This document shows positions 1 to 8,896 of a DNA stretch of 64,000 nt, in pieces. Both the position numbers and the translations under genes were made by a program. Every line of letters begins with the position of its first letter. Position 1 is the stretch's first letter. The DNA is taken from NCBI GenBank assembly GCA_016195825.1, contig JACPYV010000015.1, forward strand, positions 25,307 to 89,306, given 5' to 3'. Under the pieces are notes generated by a model that worked only from the letters and a program-made list of their open reading frames with translations, did not search any database and was not told the DNA's origin. This DNA comes from Burkholderiales bacterium. GTDB taxonomy: Bacteria > Pseudomonadota > Gammaproteobacteria > Burkholderiales > Burkholderiaceae_C.

Positions 1-458
1 GCGGGGCACTCGAGGGCTTCCTGCTCGAACGCGCGGGCGCTGAATCCGGCCTGCCTGACATCGCCCGGCTTGACTGGGCGCTGCACCGGGCCGAGCGCGC
101 GCTGGACACCACGCTGGACGCCGACTCGCTGGCGCTGCTGGGCACCACGTCACCCGACGGGCTGTGGCTGCAGTTGCGCCCGGGCGTGGGCTTGCTGGCG
201 CAGCAGGGTGGCCATGTGCTGGTCTGGCGCCAGGGCTGGCGTGGGCGCTGGCAGGCGCTGGCGGCGACCGAGGCGGTGTTTGTGCAGGCCGTTCTGGATG
301 ACGTGAATCTTGCCGCCGCCCTGGAGGCCACCACATTGAAAGGTTACGGCGACGAAATCGACTTTGACTTCGCCGCCTGGCTGCAAGCCGCGCTGCACAA
401 CACCTGGCTGCAAGCGGTCAGGTCGACGCCATCCACGCACAGGACCCTGACCCCATGA
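1..458 (+). CDS. BufC/HvfC-like (DUF2063) protein, C-terminal fragment
   Basis: The open frame enters from the left edge and ends at 456-458, so only about 151 C-terminal residues are visible. Near its start it reads LPDIARLDWALHRAERALD, which resembles the 'DlArLEwA...A' core of DUF2063 (HvfC/BufC) proteins. In bufferin-type operons these proteins act with a DUF692 (MNIO) enzyme that modifies small Cys-containing peptides. The stop overlaps the ATG of a DoxX gene (ATGA), and DoxX (HvfD/BufD) is the usual next gene in such clusters. Family assignment rests on the short motif and the neighbour. The DUF692 and precursor genes would lie left of the window. Confidence 0.6.
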   Translation, partial: GALEGFLLERAGAESGLPDIARLDWALHRAERALDTTLDADSLALLGTTSPDGLWLQLRPGVGLLAQQGGHVLVWRQGWRGRWQALAATEAVFVQAVLDDVNLAAALEATTLKGYGDEIDFDFAAWLQAALHNTWLQAVRSTPSTHRTLTP

Positions 459-943
459 AAGCCTTGTTCAACGCCGCGCTGCGCACCTTCACCGACCCGG
501 GCCTGGCCCCGACCCGCCTGCCGGCGCCGCTGGACACGCTGGTCAGTCACCTGCAGTCGCTGGCGCTGCTGGCGGCGCGGCTCTACGTCGCCCAGGTGTT
601 CTTCATGTCGGGCCTGACCAAGCTGCGTGACTGGTCGTCCACGCTGGCGTTGTTCAATGACGTCTACCAGGTGCCGCTGCTGCCGCCCGCACTGGCCGCC
701 TACATGGGCACCGCCGGCGAGCTGAGTTTGCCCGTGCTGCTGGTGCTGGGCCTGGCCGGGCGCTTTGCTGGCGCGGGCCTGTTCGTCGTCAACCTGATGG
801 CGGCGCTGTCGCTGATGGCCGACGACTTTTCGCCGGCCGCCCAGGCTCAGCACACGCTGTGGGGCGTGCTCGCAGTGGTGATCGCGCTATGGGGCGCGGG
901 CCGCTGGTCGGCGGACCGCTTCATTCGCGTGGGCGGAAATTGA
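455..943 (+). CDS. DoxX family membrane protein
   Basis: 162 residues with four predicted hydrophobic segments. It contains the DoxX signature 'RLYVAQVFFMSGLTKL' at about residues 46-61 and a C-terminal hydrophobic stretch 'GVLAVVIALWGAG'. DoxX proteins are small inner-membrane proteins, and in bufferin-type operons the DoxX member (BufD/HvfD) is the last gene. The start codon overlaps the stop of the preceding DUF2063 gene, which implies translational coupling. The 3' end runs 23 bp into the convergent tolA gene. The exact biochemical role is not established. Confidence 0.85.
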   Translation: MKALFNAALRTFTDPGLAPTRLPAPLDTLVSHLQSLALLAARLYVAQVFFMSGLTKLRDWSSTLALFNDVYQVPLLPPALAAYMGTAGELSLPVLLVLGLAGRFAGAGLFVVNLMAALSLMADDFSPAAQAQHTLWGVLAVVIALWGAGRWSADRFIRVGGN

Positions 944-1802
944 GGATGATGACCGGCGGCACGCGGCCGTCGGTGTCCCGGGGCAGCGTCTCGGCCTTCT
1001 CGACGGCGCGCAGCACGGCGCGGTCCCATTCGGCGTCGCCGCTGGCCTTGATCACCTTGCTGCCCAGGATGCGGCCATCGGGCCCGAGCGCCACCTGCAC
1101 CTCGGCCGTCGGATTGGCCGCGCCGTCGTCCGAATAGATGATCAGCGGCCGGATCCTGCCCTTCACGCGGCCCACCCAGCCGGCGGACGGCGCAGCGTTC
1201 TGGGCGGCGTTACCCGTGGAGCCCGGTGTGCCGCCGGCCATGCCCTGTATGCGACGCAGGTTCTCCTGGCGCAGCGCTTCCCGGCGGGCGTCGGCATCCT
1301 TGGCTTCCTTCGCTTCCTTCGCGGCTTGGGTGTCCTTGGTCTTCTTGCGCTCCAGCTCGTCCTTGGCTGCCTTCTCCTTCGCCGCCTTATCTTTGGCTTC
1401 CTTGGCGTCCTGAGCGTCCTTCTCTTTCCTGGCCGCTTTTTCGCGCTCCAGTCGGGCAGCGTCCTCGCGGGCTTTTTCTTCCTTGACCTTCTTCGCCTTG
1501 GCGATGGCGATCTCAGCCTCGCGCTGCTCGGCCTCAACTTGAGCTTCCGCGGCGGCGCGCTGCTGGGCCTTCAGGTCGGGCTTGGGCGCCTCGGGTTCTG
1601 GCTCGGGCGGTGCCTCTTCGCGTGGCGCGGCGATCTGCGGCACGCTGGCCCACAGCTCAGCCTCGAAGGCCGGCGTGGCGTCGCTGCGCCAGTGCAGGCC
1701 GTAGCTCAGTGCCACGATCAGCAGACCATGGGCGAACAGCGCGAGCGCCAGGCCACGGCCTATGCCGGCGGCCTCAGGGGGGCGCAAGGTCGCAGCGCTC
1801 AT
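921..1802 (-). CDS. tolA: Cell envelope integrity protein TolA
   Basis: 293 residues with the three-part TolA layout. There is an N-terminal membrane anchor (about residues 14-36, 'GRGLALALFAHGLLIVALSYG'-like), and then a Lys/Glu/Ala-rich helix (about residues 75-190, many KEKAAK/KEAKEAKD repeats) that spans the periplasm. The C-terminal TonB/TolA-like domain (about 205-293) has the pattern VQVALGPDGRILGSKVIKASGD.EWDRAV. TolA links the TolQR motor to Pal at the outer membrane during constriction. Its ATG shares one base with the tolR stop (1802). tolB and pal normally follow tolA, but here the 3' end collides with the DoxX gene on the other strand. Confidence 0.93.
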   Translation of the reverse strand: MSAATLRPPEAAGIGRGLALALFAHGLLIVALSYGLHWRSDATPAFEAELWASVPQIAAPREEAPPEPEPEAPKPDLKAQQRAAAEAQVEAEQREAEIAIAKAKKVKEEKAREDAARLEREKAARKEKDAQDAKEAKDKAAKEKAAKDELERKKTKDTQAAKEAKEAKDADARREALRQENLRRIQGMAGGTPGSTGNAAQNAAPSAGWVGRVKGRIRPLIIYSDDGAANPTAEVQVALGPDGRILGSKVIKASGDAEWDRAVLRAVEKAETLPRDTDGRVPPVIILNFRPRE

Positions 1803-2236
1803 CAGTTCGTCGACGCGCCGCTCTTCACGGCCAGCCCGACGCGCTGGATGCCCGCGCGCTGCAGCACATCCATGATCTGCACCACGGCCTCGTACTTGAC
1901 GTTCTTGTCGGCGGAAATCACGACCGGGCTGGTCGCGTCCTTGCCCTGCGCCTTCTTCACGCGTTCGGCCAGGCGGTTCACCGGGATGGACTCGGGTTCG
2001 AGCTGATCGACCTTGATCTTGAGCTTCTCATCGGTGCCGACGATGACCTGGATGACATGGTCAGGCTGCTGGCGGCTCTTGCCGATGCTGGGCAGGTCGA
2101 CGAGGCCGGTCGTGATCAGCGGTGCACTGACCATGAAGATGATGAGCAGCACCAGCATCACGTCGATGAACGGGACCATGTTGATCTCGTTCATCGTGCG
2201 GCGCCGGCGTCCGCCTCGGGCAGAGACGGACGCCAT
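1802..2236 (-). CDS. tolR: TolR, ExbD/TolR family proton-channel subunit
   Basis: 144 residues. A single transmembrane helix at about residues 19-40 (NMVPFIDVMLVLLIIFMVSAP) carries the conserved channel aspartate in 'PFIDVMLVLL'. A periplasmic ExbD-like domain follows. TolR forms the proton-powered TolQ-TolR motor that energises TolA. It shares one base with tolQ upstream and one with tolA downstream. The residues before the helix are rich in Arg (GGRRRRTMNEINMVPF), as is usual for the cytoplasmic tail. Confidence 0.95.
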   Translation of the reverse strand: MASVSARGGRRRRTMNEINMVPFIDVMLVLLIIFMVSAPLITTGLVDLPSIGKSRQQPDHVIQVIVGTDEKLKIKVDQLEPESIPVNRLAERVKKAQGKDATSPVVISADKNVKYEAVVQIMDVLQRAGIQRVGLAVKSGASTN

Positions 2237-2913
2237 CAGTGCTGACCCGTCGCATTGCGTTGCAGGATGTTGGAGAACTCCTCGATGAAGGTCTCCAGCG
2301 TGATGGCGCTGCGGTCGATCTGGCGAGCGAAGCGGTTGTAGGCCAGCACGGCAGGGATAGCGGCGAACAGGCCGATGGCCGTGGCCACCAGCGCCTCGGC
2401 GATGCCCGGCGCCACCGTGGCCAGAGTCACTTGCGTCAGGTTGGACAGGCCAACGAAGGCGTGCATGATCCCCCAGATGGTGCCGAACAGGCCCACATAG
2501 GGCGAGACAGAACCGACCGACGCAAGGAAGGACAGGTTGCTCTCCATCGCATCCAGTTCACGGTGGAAGCTGGCCCGCATCGCGCGGCGGGCGGCGTCGA
2601 GCAGCGCACCGCCATCGGTGACACGCTTCTCGCGCAGCTTCAGGAACTCGCGCATGCCCGACGCGAAGATGCGCTCCAGCGGCGCGCCGTCGGTGCGATT
2701 GCCCACAGATTGGTAGAGATCGTTGAGGTTCTTGCCGCTCCAGAATTCGGCCTCGAAGGCGTCGTTGCGGCGCTTGATCTGGCCCAGGCCGATGAGCTTG
2801 CCGAAGATGACGCTCCAGCTTGCGAGCGACACGAGCAGCAGGCCCGCGATGACGAGCTGCACCGCGAAGCTGGCGTGCAGGATCAGGGAGACGATGGACA
2901 GGTCTTGGTTCAT
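2236..2913 (-). CDS. tolQ: TolQ, MotA/TolQ/ExbB family proton-channel subunit
   Basis: 225 residues with three membrane helices: one near residues 15-40, and two in the conserved C-terminal half, with GLFGTIWGIMHAF at about 142 and VATAIGLFAAIPAVLAYN at about 175. These are the signature stretches of TolQ/ExbB. TolQ assembles with TolR as the inner-membrane motor of the Tol-Pal system. The start overlaps the end of ybgC by 4 bp (ATGA), so the operon order is ybgC-tolQ-tolR-tolA. Confidence 0.95.
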   Translation of the reverse strand: MNQDLSIVSLILHASFAVQLVIAGLLLVSLASWSVIFGKLIGLGQIKRRNDAFEAEFWSGKNLNDLYQSVGNRTDGAPLERIFASGMREFLKLREKRVTDGGALLDAARRAMRASFHRELDAMESNLSFLASVGSVSPYVGLFGTIWGIMHAFVGLSNLTQVTLATVAPGIAEALVATAIGLFAAIPAVLAYNRFARQIDRSAITLETFIEEFSNILQRNATGQH

Positions 2914-3386
2914 GCGGGGTGAAGCGCCGCGACGACGGCATCGGGAAGGCGTTGGGGTTTCAGGTCATCGGCGCGCACGCAGCCGATGCGGATCTCGCCC
3001 TCGGCAAGCAGCGTGTCACCGCGCAGCGCCCGCTGGCGCACGACGAGGCTGGCACGACCGGCGGGCAGCGGTTCGACGGTGATGGTCAGCAGGTCATCGA
3101 GCCTGGCCGGTGCGGCATAGCGCAGGCTGGTGGCGGCCACGACGAACATGACGCCGGTCTCCTCGCGAAGCTGATGCTGCTCGACACCGGCCGCGCGCAG
3201 CCATTCGGTGCGGGCACGCTCGAAGAACTTCAGGTAGTTGGCGTAAAAGACGATGCCGCCGGCGTCGGTGTCTTCCCAGTAGACGCGGATGGGGAACTGA
3301 AAGCCCGGCGCCGCGCGGCCGCTGGAAGGCGCCGGAGCGCCCTCGGGGGGCAGCGAGCCAAGCGAAGTTTGGGGCACAACAGTCAT
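2910..3386 (-). CDS. ybgC: YbgC/FadM family acyl-CoA thioesterase
   Basis: Hot-dog thioesterase of the Tol-Pal operon, 158 residues from the chosen start. The catalytic region reads 'RVYWEDTDAGGIVFYANYLKFFERARTEWLR' in segments, with the conserved Asp of YWEDTDAGG and the YLKFFERAR helix. I chose the ATG at 3386 because it overlaps the stop of the upstream aminotransferase as ATGA; a longer in-frame extension to 3461 lies inside that gene. The first 30 residues are unusual (SLGSLPPEGAPAPSSGRAAP) and lie over a GC-rich stretch resembling an intergenic repeat of related genomes. YbgC hydrolyses short-chain or ACP-linked acyl thioesters; its role in Tol function is unclear. Confidence 0.9.
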   Translation of the reverse strand: MTVVPQTSLGSLPPEGAPAPSSGRAAPGFQFPIRVYWEDTDAGGIVFYANYLKFFERARTEWLRAAGVEQHQLREETGVMFVVAATSLRYAAPARLDDLLTITVEPLPAGRASLVVRQRALRGDTLLAEGEIRIGCVRADDLKPQRLPDAVVAALHPA

Positions 3387-4444
3387 GCGAGCACCCCGCG
3401 CAGACGGCGCATGGCTTCCTGCAGGTCTTCCATCGCCGACGCGAAGGACAGGCGCATCCAACGCTGCGGGTCCGCCAGGCCGAAGTCGCGGCCGGGCGTC
3501 AGCGCGACCTGGGCGCTCTGCAGCAGTTCGTGGGCGAAGGCCCAGCTGTCGGCGTGATGGCGGCTGACGTCCATCCAGGCGTAGAAGGCGCCGTCGGGTG
3601 CAACGGGCACGGTCAGGCCGAGGTCATTGAGGGCGCCCACGACGTAGTCGCGGCGTTCGCGCAGAATGTTGCGGCGGCGTTCAAACTCGACAATGGACTC
3701 GGGCTCGAAGCCGCGCAACGCGGCCATCTGGGCCAGCGTGGACGGGCAGATGTAGAGGTTCTGCGCCAACCGCTCGATGGCTGGCACGAGAGCCGGTGGC
3801 AGCACCAACCAGCCCAGCCGCCAGCCCGTCATGCCGAAGTACTTGGAGAAGCTGTTGACCGAGACGATGTCCTCGCCCAGCGCCAGGGCCGTGTGGCCGA
3901 ACTGTTCTTCGTAGCTCAGCGGCAGGTAGATTTCGTCGACGACCGTGACCCCGCCGCGCTCACGCACGAAGCCGGCAATGTCGGCCAGCACATCCGGTGC
4001 GATGGACGTGCCGGTCGGGTTGCTGGGCGACGCCAGCAACACGCCGCGCGTGGCGGGTGTCCAGGCCTCGCGCACCTGGCTCGCACCGAGCTGAAAACGC
4101 TCGGCCGCACCGGTGGGCAGCAGCCGTGGCGTCGCGTCCGCCGCCGTCACGAAGTGGCGGTTGCACGGGTAGCAGGGGTCGGGCATCAGTACCTCGTCGC
4201 CACGCTCGAAGAGGGCGAGGCAGGCGAGCTGCAGACCGGCCGACGCACCGGCGGTGATGGCAATGCGGTCCGGCGAGACGTCCAGACCGAAGCGCTGGGC
4301 GTACCAGCGCGACACGGCCTCGCGCAGTGCGGGCAGGCCCAGCGCATCGGTGTAGGGCGTGGGGCCCTGGGCCACACGGGCCACGGCCTCACGCACGGCG
4401 GGTGCGGCGCCGAAGTCGGGCTCGCCGACGTTGAGCCGGATCAT
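3383..4444 (-). CDS. Pyridoxal-phosphate class I/II aminotransferase, N-terminally short
   Basis: 353 residues from the ATG at 4444, which overlaps the nusB stop (ATGA). It shows the fold type I features: [15 protein letters not shown] near the N-terminus, 'SPSNPTGT' near residue 145, the 'VVDEIYLPL' Asp, the PLP-lysine in '[17 protein letters not shown]', and the C-terminal 'MRLSFA' Arg. Family members usually have about 30-35 residues before the GEPDF motif; only about six are left here. The upstream frame (AKAAARM...[15 protein letters not shown]) looks like nusB tail joined to aminotransferase sequence, which suggests a deletion at the junction. Activity is therefore uncertain. Substrate unknown; aspartate-type is likely from the sequence pattern. 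Confidence 0.85.
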   Translation of the reverse strand: MIRLNVGEPDFGAAPAVREAVARVAQGPTPYTDALGLPALREAVSRWYAQRFGLDVSPDRIAITAGASAGLQLACLALFERGDEVLMPDPCYPCNRHFVTAADATPRLLPTGAAERFQLGASQVREAWTPATRGVLLASPSNPTGTSIAPDVLADIAGFVRERGGVTVVDEIYLPLSYEEQFGHTALALGEDIVSVNSFSKYFGMTGWRLGWLVLPPALVPAIERLAQNLYICPSTLAQMAALRGFEPESIVEFERRRNILRERRDYVVGALNDLGLTVPVAPDGAFYAWMDVSRHHADSWAFAHELLQSAQVALTPGRDFGLADPQRWMRLSFASAMEDLQEAMRRLRGVLA

Positions 4445-4953
4445 GCGTCGCCCACCCCGGGCAGGGTCACACAGCGGACCGGCCGCCATACGTGCCGCCG
4501 CCTTGGCCGCACGCCATTGACGTACTTGTGGCCGTCGGTGCCACCAAAGGACTTGGCCAGCTCGACCGCCTCGTTGATGGCAACCCGGTAGGGGATGTCC
4601 AGGAAGTGCTTGAGCTCGTATGCGCCGATCATCAGGATGGCGTGTTCGATGGGCGAAAGCTCGGTGGTCTTGCGGTCCACATGACGGGACAGGATGGCGT
4701 CGAGGTCGGTCGCCTCGCTGACGCAGCCAGCCAGCAGCGAGTCGTAATGCTTCACGTCGAGCTTGGCGTAGCCGTCCTGCTCACGACCCAGCGCGACGAT
4801 GGCGCCGAGGTCTTCACCAGTCAGCAGCCATTGGTAAAGGCCTTGCACGGCAGCCTCACGCGAGCGGCGGCGGGCGGACTTGACAGTGGCGCGCTTGGCC
4901 GGCGCCTTGGCAGGCGACTTGGCGGCAGGCTTGGGAGGGGGCGTCGCGGTCAC
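4441..4953 (-). CDS. nusB: Transcription antitermination factor NusB, altered C-terminus
   Basis: 170 residues. A Lys/Ala/Pro-rich N-terminal tail of about 30 residues precedes the NusB core '[17 protein letters not shown]', '[21 protein letters not shown]' and '[26 protein letters not shown]'. NusB binds NusE and boxA RNA in rRNA antitermination. After NGV the reading frame changes to [10 protein letters not shown], whereas the next frame reads AKAAARM, the expected NusB tail. A single base appears to be missing near 4508. The core up to NGV is intact, so function may survive. The start overlaps the ribH stop by 4 bp (ATGA). Confidence 0.9.
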   Translation of the reverse strand: MTATPPPKPAAKSPAKAPAKRATVKSARRRSREAAVQGLYQWLLTGEDLGAIVALGREQDGYAKLDVKHYDSLLAGCVSEATDLDAILSRHVDRKTTELSPIEHAILMIGAYELKHFLDIPYRVAINEAVELAKSFGGTDGHKYVNGVRPRRRHVWRPVRCVTLPGVGDA

Positions 4954-5423
4954 TCGATGTCTTTCAGCAGGTTGGCCATTTCGACCGCGACGCGCGCGGC
5001 GTCGCGGCCCTTGGGCTCGGCACGGGCCCAGGCCTGGGCTTCGTTCTCGACGGTCAGGATGGCGTTAGCTATCGGGATGCCGTGGTCCAGGCCGACCCGG
5101 GTCACGGCCGCGCCGCTTTCGTTAGCGACCAGCTCGAAGTGGTAGGTCTCGCCGCGGATGATGCAACCCAGCGCGATCAGCGCGTCGAAGTCATCGCTCT
5201 CGGCCAGCGCCTGCAGGGCCAGCGGCACCTCCAGCGCGCCAGGCACCGTGATGTGACGGATGGCCTCGGCCGGCACGCCCAGCACCGACAGCTCGGCAAG
5301 GCAGGCGCTGGCCAGCGCTGAGGTGATCGAGTCGTTGAAGCGCGCCTGGACGATGGCGACGGTCAGCTCGCTGCCGTCGAGCGCACCTTCGAGGCCGGGC
5401 AGGCCTTGTTCGGAATCTTGCAT
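4950..5423 (-). CDS. ribH: 6,7-dimethyl-8-ribityllumazine synthase
   Basis: 157 residues, normal length for RibH. Diagnostic stretches are '[24 protein letters not shown]', '[17 protein letters not shown]', '[20 protein letters not shown]' (substrate loop with the catalytic His) and '[15 protein letters not shown]'. It condenses 3,4-dihydroxy-2-butanone 4-phosphate with the ribitylaminouracil to give lumazine in riboflavin synthesis. It sits between ribBA and nusB, 15 bp after ribBA. Confidence 0.96.
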   Translation of the reverse strand: MQDSEQGLPGLEGALDGSELTVAIVQARFNDSITSALASACLAELSVLGVPAEAIRHITVPGALEVPLALQALAESDDFDALIALGCIIRGETYHFELVANESGAAVTRVGLDHGIPIANAILTVENEAQAWARAEPKGRDAARVAVEMANLLKDIE

Positions 5424-5438
5424 GGCGGGTCTTTCGGG

Positions 5439-6536
5439 TCAGCAGTGGGGTGGAGCGATGAAGCCGGTCACTTCGAGACCGTAGCCGGTCATGCTGGGCA
5501 TGCGGCGCGGGCTGCCCAGCAGGCGCATGCGGTGCACGCCCAGCGCCTTCAGGATCTGGGCGCCGACGCCGTAGGTGCGCAGGTCCATTGCGCCCTTGGT
5601 CGGCGGCGTGGCTTGCTCGGACCGCACGCGGGCCAGCACGCCGACCGCATCGTCGCCGCAATTCAGCAGCACGGCGACGCCGGCGGGACTGGCCTTCAGT
5701 GCGGCCAGCGCGGCGGGCAGGCCCCACGAGTGACCACAGGAGCCTGCTTCCAGCAAGTCCATGATCGACAGCGGCTCATGAACGCGCACCAGCACCTCGT
5801 CGGCCGGCGTCCACTGTCCCTGGCTGAGCGCCAGGTGGGTGGCACCGGTGCGGTCTGTGAAGACCTGGCAGTCGAACTCGCCCTGGGCGGTGTTCAGCCG
5901 GCGCTGCGCCACGCGCGTGATGAGGCTTTCATGGCGGCTGCGGTATTCGATGAGGTCGGCGATGGTGCCGATCTTCAGGCCGTGCTCGGCAGCGAAGATC
6001 TCCAGGTCCGGCAGGCGCGCCATCGTGCCGTCGTCTTTCATGATCTCGCAGATCACCGACGTCGCGGACAGGCCGGCCATGCGTGACAGGTCACATCCGG
6101 CCTCGGTATGGCCGGCGCGCATCAGCACACCGCCATCCTGGGCCTGCAGCGGGAAGATGTGGCCGGGCTGGACCAGATCGCTGGCCTTGGCGTCGGGGGC
6201 CACGGCGGCCTGCACCGTTCGGGCGCGGTCGGCGGCGGAGATGCCGGTCGTGACGCCGCTGGCCGCCTCGATGGACACCGTGAAGGCCGTGCCATGCTGG
6301 GTGCCGTTGCGGCGCGTCATAGGCGGCAGCTGCAGCCGCTCGCAATGCTCGCGCGGCAGCGTGAGGCAGATCAAGCCGCGGCCGTAGCGAGCCATGAAGT
6401 TGATGGCCTCTGGCGTGACGAGGTCGGCAGCGAGGACGAGGTCACCCTCGTTCTCGCGGTCTTCCTCGTCCACGAGGATGACCATGCGGCCGGCGGCCAG
6501 CTCGGCGACCAGCTCTGGAATGGGGGAGATGGGCAT
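5439..6536 (-). CDS. ribBA: 3,4-dihydroxy-2-butanone-4-phosphate synthase with degenerate GTP cyclohydrolase II-like domain
   Basis: 365 residues. The N-terminal RibB domain (about 1-205) is complete: '[20 protein letters not shown]', '[20 protein letters not shown]', '[15 protein letters not shown]', and the '[16 protein letters not shown]' region, with the acidic and His residues needed for Mg and ribulose-5-phosphate. The C-terminal half (about 215-365) keeps the GTP cyclohydrolase II outline, ending '[14 protein letters not shown]', but lacks the zinc cysteines (C-x10-CxC) and the GRGIGL-type loop. It is probably only a DHBP synthase, a known state in Burkholderiales, with RibA encoded elsewhere. 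Confidence 0.93.
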   Translation of the reverse strand: MPISPIPELVAELAAGRMVILVDEEDRENEGDLVLAADLVTPEAINFMARYGRGLICLTLPREHCERLQLPPMTRRNGTQHGTAFTVSIEAASGVTTGISAADRARTVQAAVAPDAKASDLVQPGHIFPLQAQDGGVLMRAGHTEAGCDLSRMAGLSATSVICEIMKDDGTMARLPDLEIFAAEHGLKIGTIADLIEYRSRHESLITRVAQRRLNTAQGEFDCQVFTDRTGATHLALSQGQWTPADEVLVRVHEPLSIMDLLEAGSCGHSWGLPAALAALKASPAGVAVLLNCGDDAVGVLARVRSEQATPPTKGAMDLRTYGVGAQILKALGVHRMRLLGSPRRMPSMTGYGLEVTGFIAPPHC

Positions 6537-6560
6537 AGCTGCTGATTGTAGGTGGCGACC

Positions 6561-7592
6561 CTAGGTCGGGCGCAGGCGCAAGCGCAGATCCTGGCCCAGC
6601 GGTGTGGCCTCGATCAGGCGCCAGTGGCGGGCGTCGCCGAGGGCCGGTAGCGGGGCGAGGGCGGCTAGTGGCCGGCCCTCGCCGATGAGCACGGGCGCCT
6701 GGTAGACCAGGAGTTCATCGACCAGGCCGGCATCGAGGAAGGCGCCGGAAAGCGTCGGGCCTGCCTCCACATGCAATTCGTTAATCCCCTGGGCGCCGAG
6801 CTCGGCGAGCAGTGCGGCCAGATCGGCCCGGCCGGGCCCGATGAGCCGTGCCTCGCCGGGCGGTTGGAGGATGCGCGCCGATGCGGGCGTGCGCCCCTGC
6901 GGGTCCAGCACCAGGCGCAGAGGCTGTTTCATGGTCGGCACCAGGCGCACGTCCAGCCGTGGGTCGTCGGCCAGCACGGTGCCGATACCGGTCAGCACGG
7001 CGCCGGCTCGGCGGCGCCAGGCATGGCCATCGGCGCGGGCAGCTTCTCCCGTGATCCACTGGCTGCGCCCGTCGGGCAATGCCGTGCGTCCATCCAGCGA
7101 GATGGCGGACTTCAGCCGTACAAAAGGCCGGCCACGTTGCATGCGCGAAAAGAAGCCGATGTTGAGTTCACGAGCCGCGTCGGCGATGGCCGGGTCGGCC
7201 AGTTCCACGGCGATTCCCGCGGCCTGCAGCCGCGCGAGCCCGCGCCCGGCGACCTGGGGGTTTGGGTCTTCGATGGCCGCGACGACGCGTGCGATGCCCG
7301 CGGCGATCAGCGCGTCGCAGCAGGGCGGCGTGCGGCCGTGGTGGGAGCAGGGCTCCAGCGTGACGACGGCGGTCGCGCCGTGCAAGTCGTTGCCACGAGC
7401 TTTAGCGTCGCGTAGCGCCATCACCTCGGCATGGGCGCCACCTGCCGCCTGCGTGTGGCCTGCTCCCAGCGTCTCGCCGTCAGCGGAGAGCATCACACAG
7501 CCAACACGGGGGTTGGGATCACTCAGGCCAATGGACTGTGAAGCGAGGGACAGCGCGTGGCGCAGCGCGTCGGAAATGTCGAGAGCGGGCAT
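6561..7592 (-). CDS. ribD: Riboflavin biosynthesis deaminase/reductase RibD
   Basis: 343 residues, two domains. The N-terminal cytidine-deaminase-like domain (about 1-145) has the zinc motifs '[10 protein letters not shown]' and '[19 protein letters not shown]'. The C-terminal reductase domain (about 150-343) has '[21 protein letters not shown]', '[15 protein letters not shown]' and '[15 protein letters not shown]'. It deaminates and then reduces the pyrimidine intermediate in riboflavin synthesis. It is followed after 24 bp by ribBA; the riboflavin synthase gene often found between them is absent. It starts 20 bp after the pilV stop. Confidence 0.95.
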   Translation of the reverse strand: MPALDISDALRHALSLASQSIGLSDPNPRVGCVMLSADGETLGAGHTQAAGGAHAEVMALRDAKARGNDLHGATAVVTLEPCSHHGRTPPCCDALIAAGIARVVAAIEDPNPQVAGRGLARLQAAGIAVELADPAIADAARELNIGFFSRMQRGRPFVRLKSAISLDGRTALPDGRSQWITGEAARADGHAWRRRAGAVLTGIGTVLADDPRLDVRLVPTMKQPLRLVLDPQGRTPASARILQPPGEARLIGPGRADLAALLAELGAQGINELHVEAGPTLSGAFLDAGLVDELLVYQAPVLIGEGRPLAALAPLPALGDARHWRLIEATPLGQDLRLRLRPT

Positions 7593-7612
7593 CCGCTCAG
7601 TCTAGCCAGCGC

Positions 7613-8896
7613 TCAGCTGGGCTGGAGCTGGTAGGTCGTGTAGTCGACAAAGATACCGGCCGAGGTGTCTATGGTGGCCGTCGGGCAGGACAGGCTACCG
7701 CGGATCACGAGGAAGTTCTGCCGCACCAACGAATAGCTGACCCCGCTGTAGGAAGCCGGGTGCTCTTCGTTGTCGATCCTGGTATTGCCGTTGTAGTCGG
7801 CGCTGTAGCGGCACACCTTGACGTGCGAATCGTCCGTGCCGAGGTTCAAGCCGCCGAGCAGCACCTGACCCCACCAGTTGCGCGGCGACTGGCTGTTGGG
7901 GTAGACGATGCAGTTGTAGTTAACCAGCGTCTGCGTGGACGGACTCGAAGAGGGTGCGTCGCTGAAACACTCATGGTTCGGCGTGATCGAGTACTCGCCG
8001 CCGGGCGCCAGCACGATGGCACCGTTGGCATTTCTCACCGTGAACTGGCTGGGCGTCAAGGACAAGTAGACCGACAGCGGCAGGGCCGTGCCCGTGGGCG
8101 CCGCCGGGGCGATGTCCTCCTGCTGCCGGGTGTCGGAGAAGCGGATCGTGCCGCCCACCAGATAGCCGACCGTGTTGTTCTTGCAAGTGTCGACGTCACG
8201 GGGTGTCAGCGACGACACGGCCGTACCGATATCGATGCTGCATTTGCCGGTGATGACACCGGTGACGTTGTTGAACACCCAGACCGTCTGGCTGCCGCCG
8301 CTCGGTCTGAAGGCGCTGGACTTGTTACCCAGATCTTTGGCAGCCACCGGAATGGCAGGGTTGCGGCCATCCGGCACCCGGATGCTGTTAGTGGGGGGAG
8401 TGACGCCCAAGGCGCCACCGAAGGACGGATCGGTGCGCGAGATGACCGTGGCCAGAGTCAGCGTTTCCGGGGCGCCTGACCGGTCCTTCCAAGCGACCTT
8501 GACCGACACGGTCTGGGCTTGGGGCTCCGTCTTGTCCTTGACCAGCGGGGTCACATCCCGGTACAGCTGGAACGTCGAGTTCGCGTTTTCTGGGGTGAGC
8601 GACCGGGCATCGAGCGTGACGACGTCGTTGTCGTAGTCCATCACGCCACTTGCTGCCTGGCTGGCCGATGCGCTCACCACCGAGAAAGACCTCAACGATG
8701 CCGTCTCCGCCTGGGCGAGGCGCATGGCCTCGCTACGCTGCTTGGCCAGGTCACCGCTGCGGCGCAGGTTGCCCATCAACCCCACCAGGGCGACCATGCC
8801 GAAGGACATCACCATCAAAGCCACAAGGGCTTCGATCATCGTGACGCCGCGCTGGGGCCGGCCAGCAGTTGGAAGACCGTCTTGAAATTGCTTCAT
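7613..8896 (-). CDS. pilV: Type IV pilus modification protein PilV (minor pilin)
   Basis: 427 residues, starting with a class III prepilin signal: 'QRGVTMIEALVALMVMSFGMVALVG' has the cleavage Gly, Met+1-like position and the conserved Glu+5. The assignment to PilV rests on this N-terminus and its position after pilX. It is longer than many PilV proteins (usually 150-200). The C-terminal 300 residues contain scattered Cys pairs (CSIDIG...CKN, HECFSD, NCIVYP, KVCRYSAD, LSCPT) and no recognised domain. The start overlaps pilX by 4 bp. Minor pilins prime type IV pilus assembly. Confidence 0.8.
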   Translation of the reverse strand: MKQFQDGLPTAGRPQRGVTMIEALVALMVMSFGMVALVGLMGNLRRSGDLAKQRSEAMRLAQAETASLRSFSVVSASASQAASGVMDYDNDVVTLDARSLTPENANSTFQLYRDVTPLVKDKTEPQAQTVSVKVAWKDRSGAPETLTLATVISRTDPSFGGALGVTPPTNSIRVPDGRNPAIPVAAKDLGNKSSAFRPSGGSQTVWVFNNVTGVITGKCSIDIGTAVSSLTPRDVDTCKNNTVGYLVGGTIRFSDTRQQEDIAPAAPTGTALPLSVYLSLTPSQFTVRNANGAIVLAPGGEYSITPNHECFSDAPSSSPSTQTLVNYNCIVYPNSQSPRNWWGQVLLGGLNLGTDDSHVKVCRYSADYNGNTRIDNEEHPASYSGVSYSLVRQNFLVIRGSLSCPTATIDTSAGIFVDYTTYQLQPS

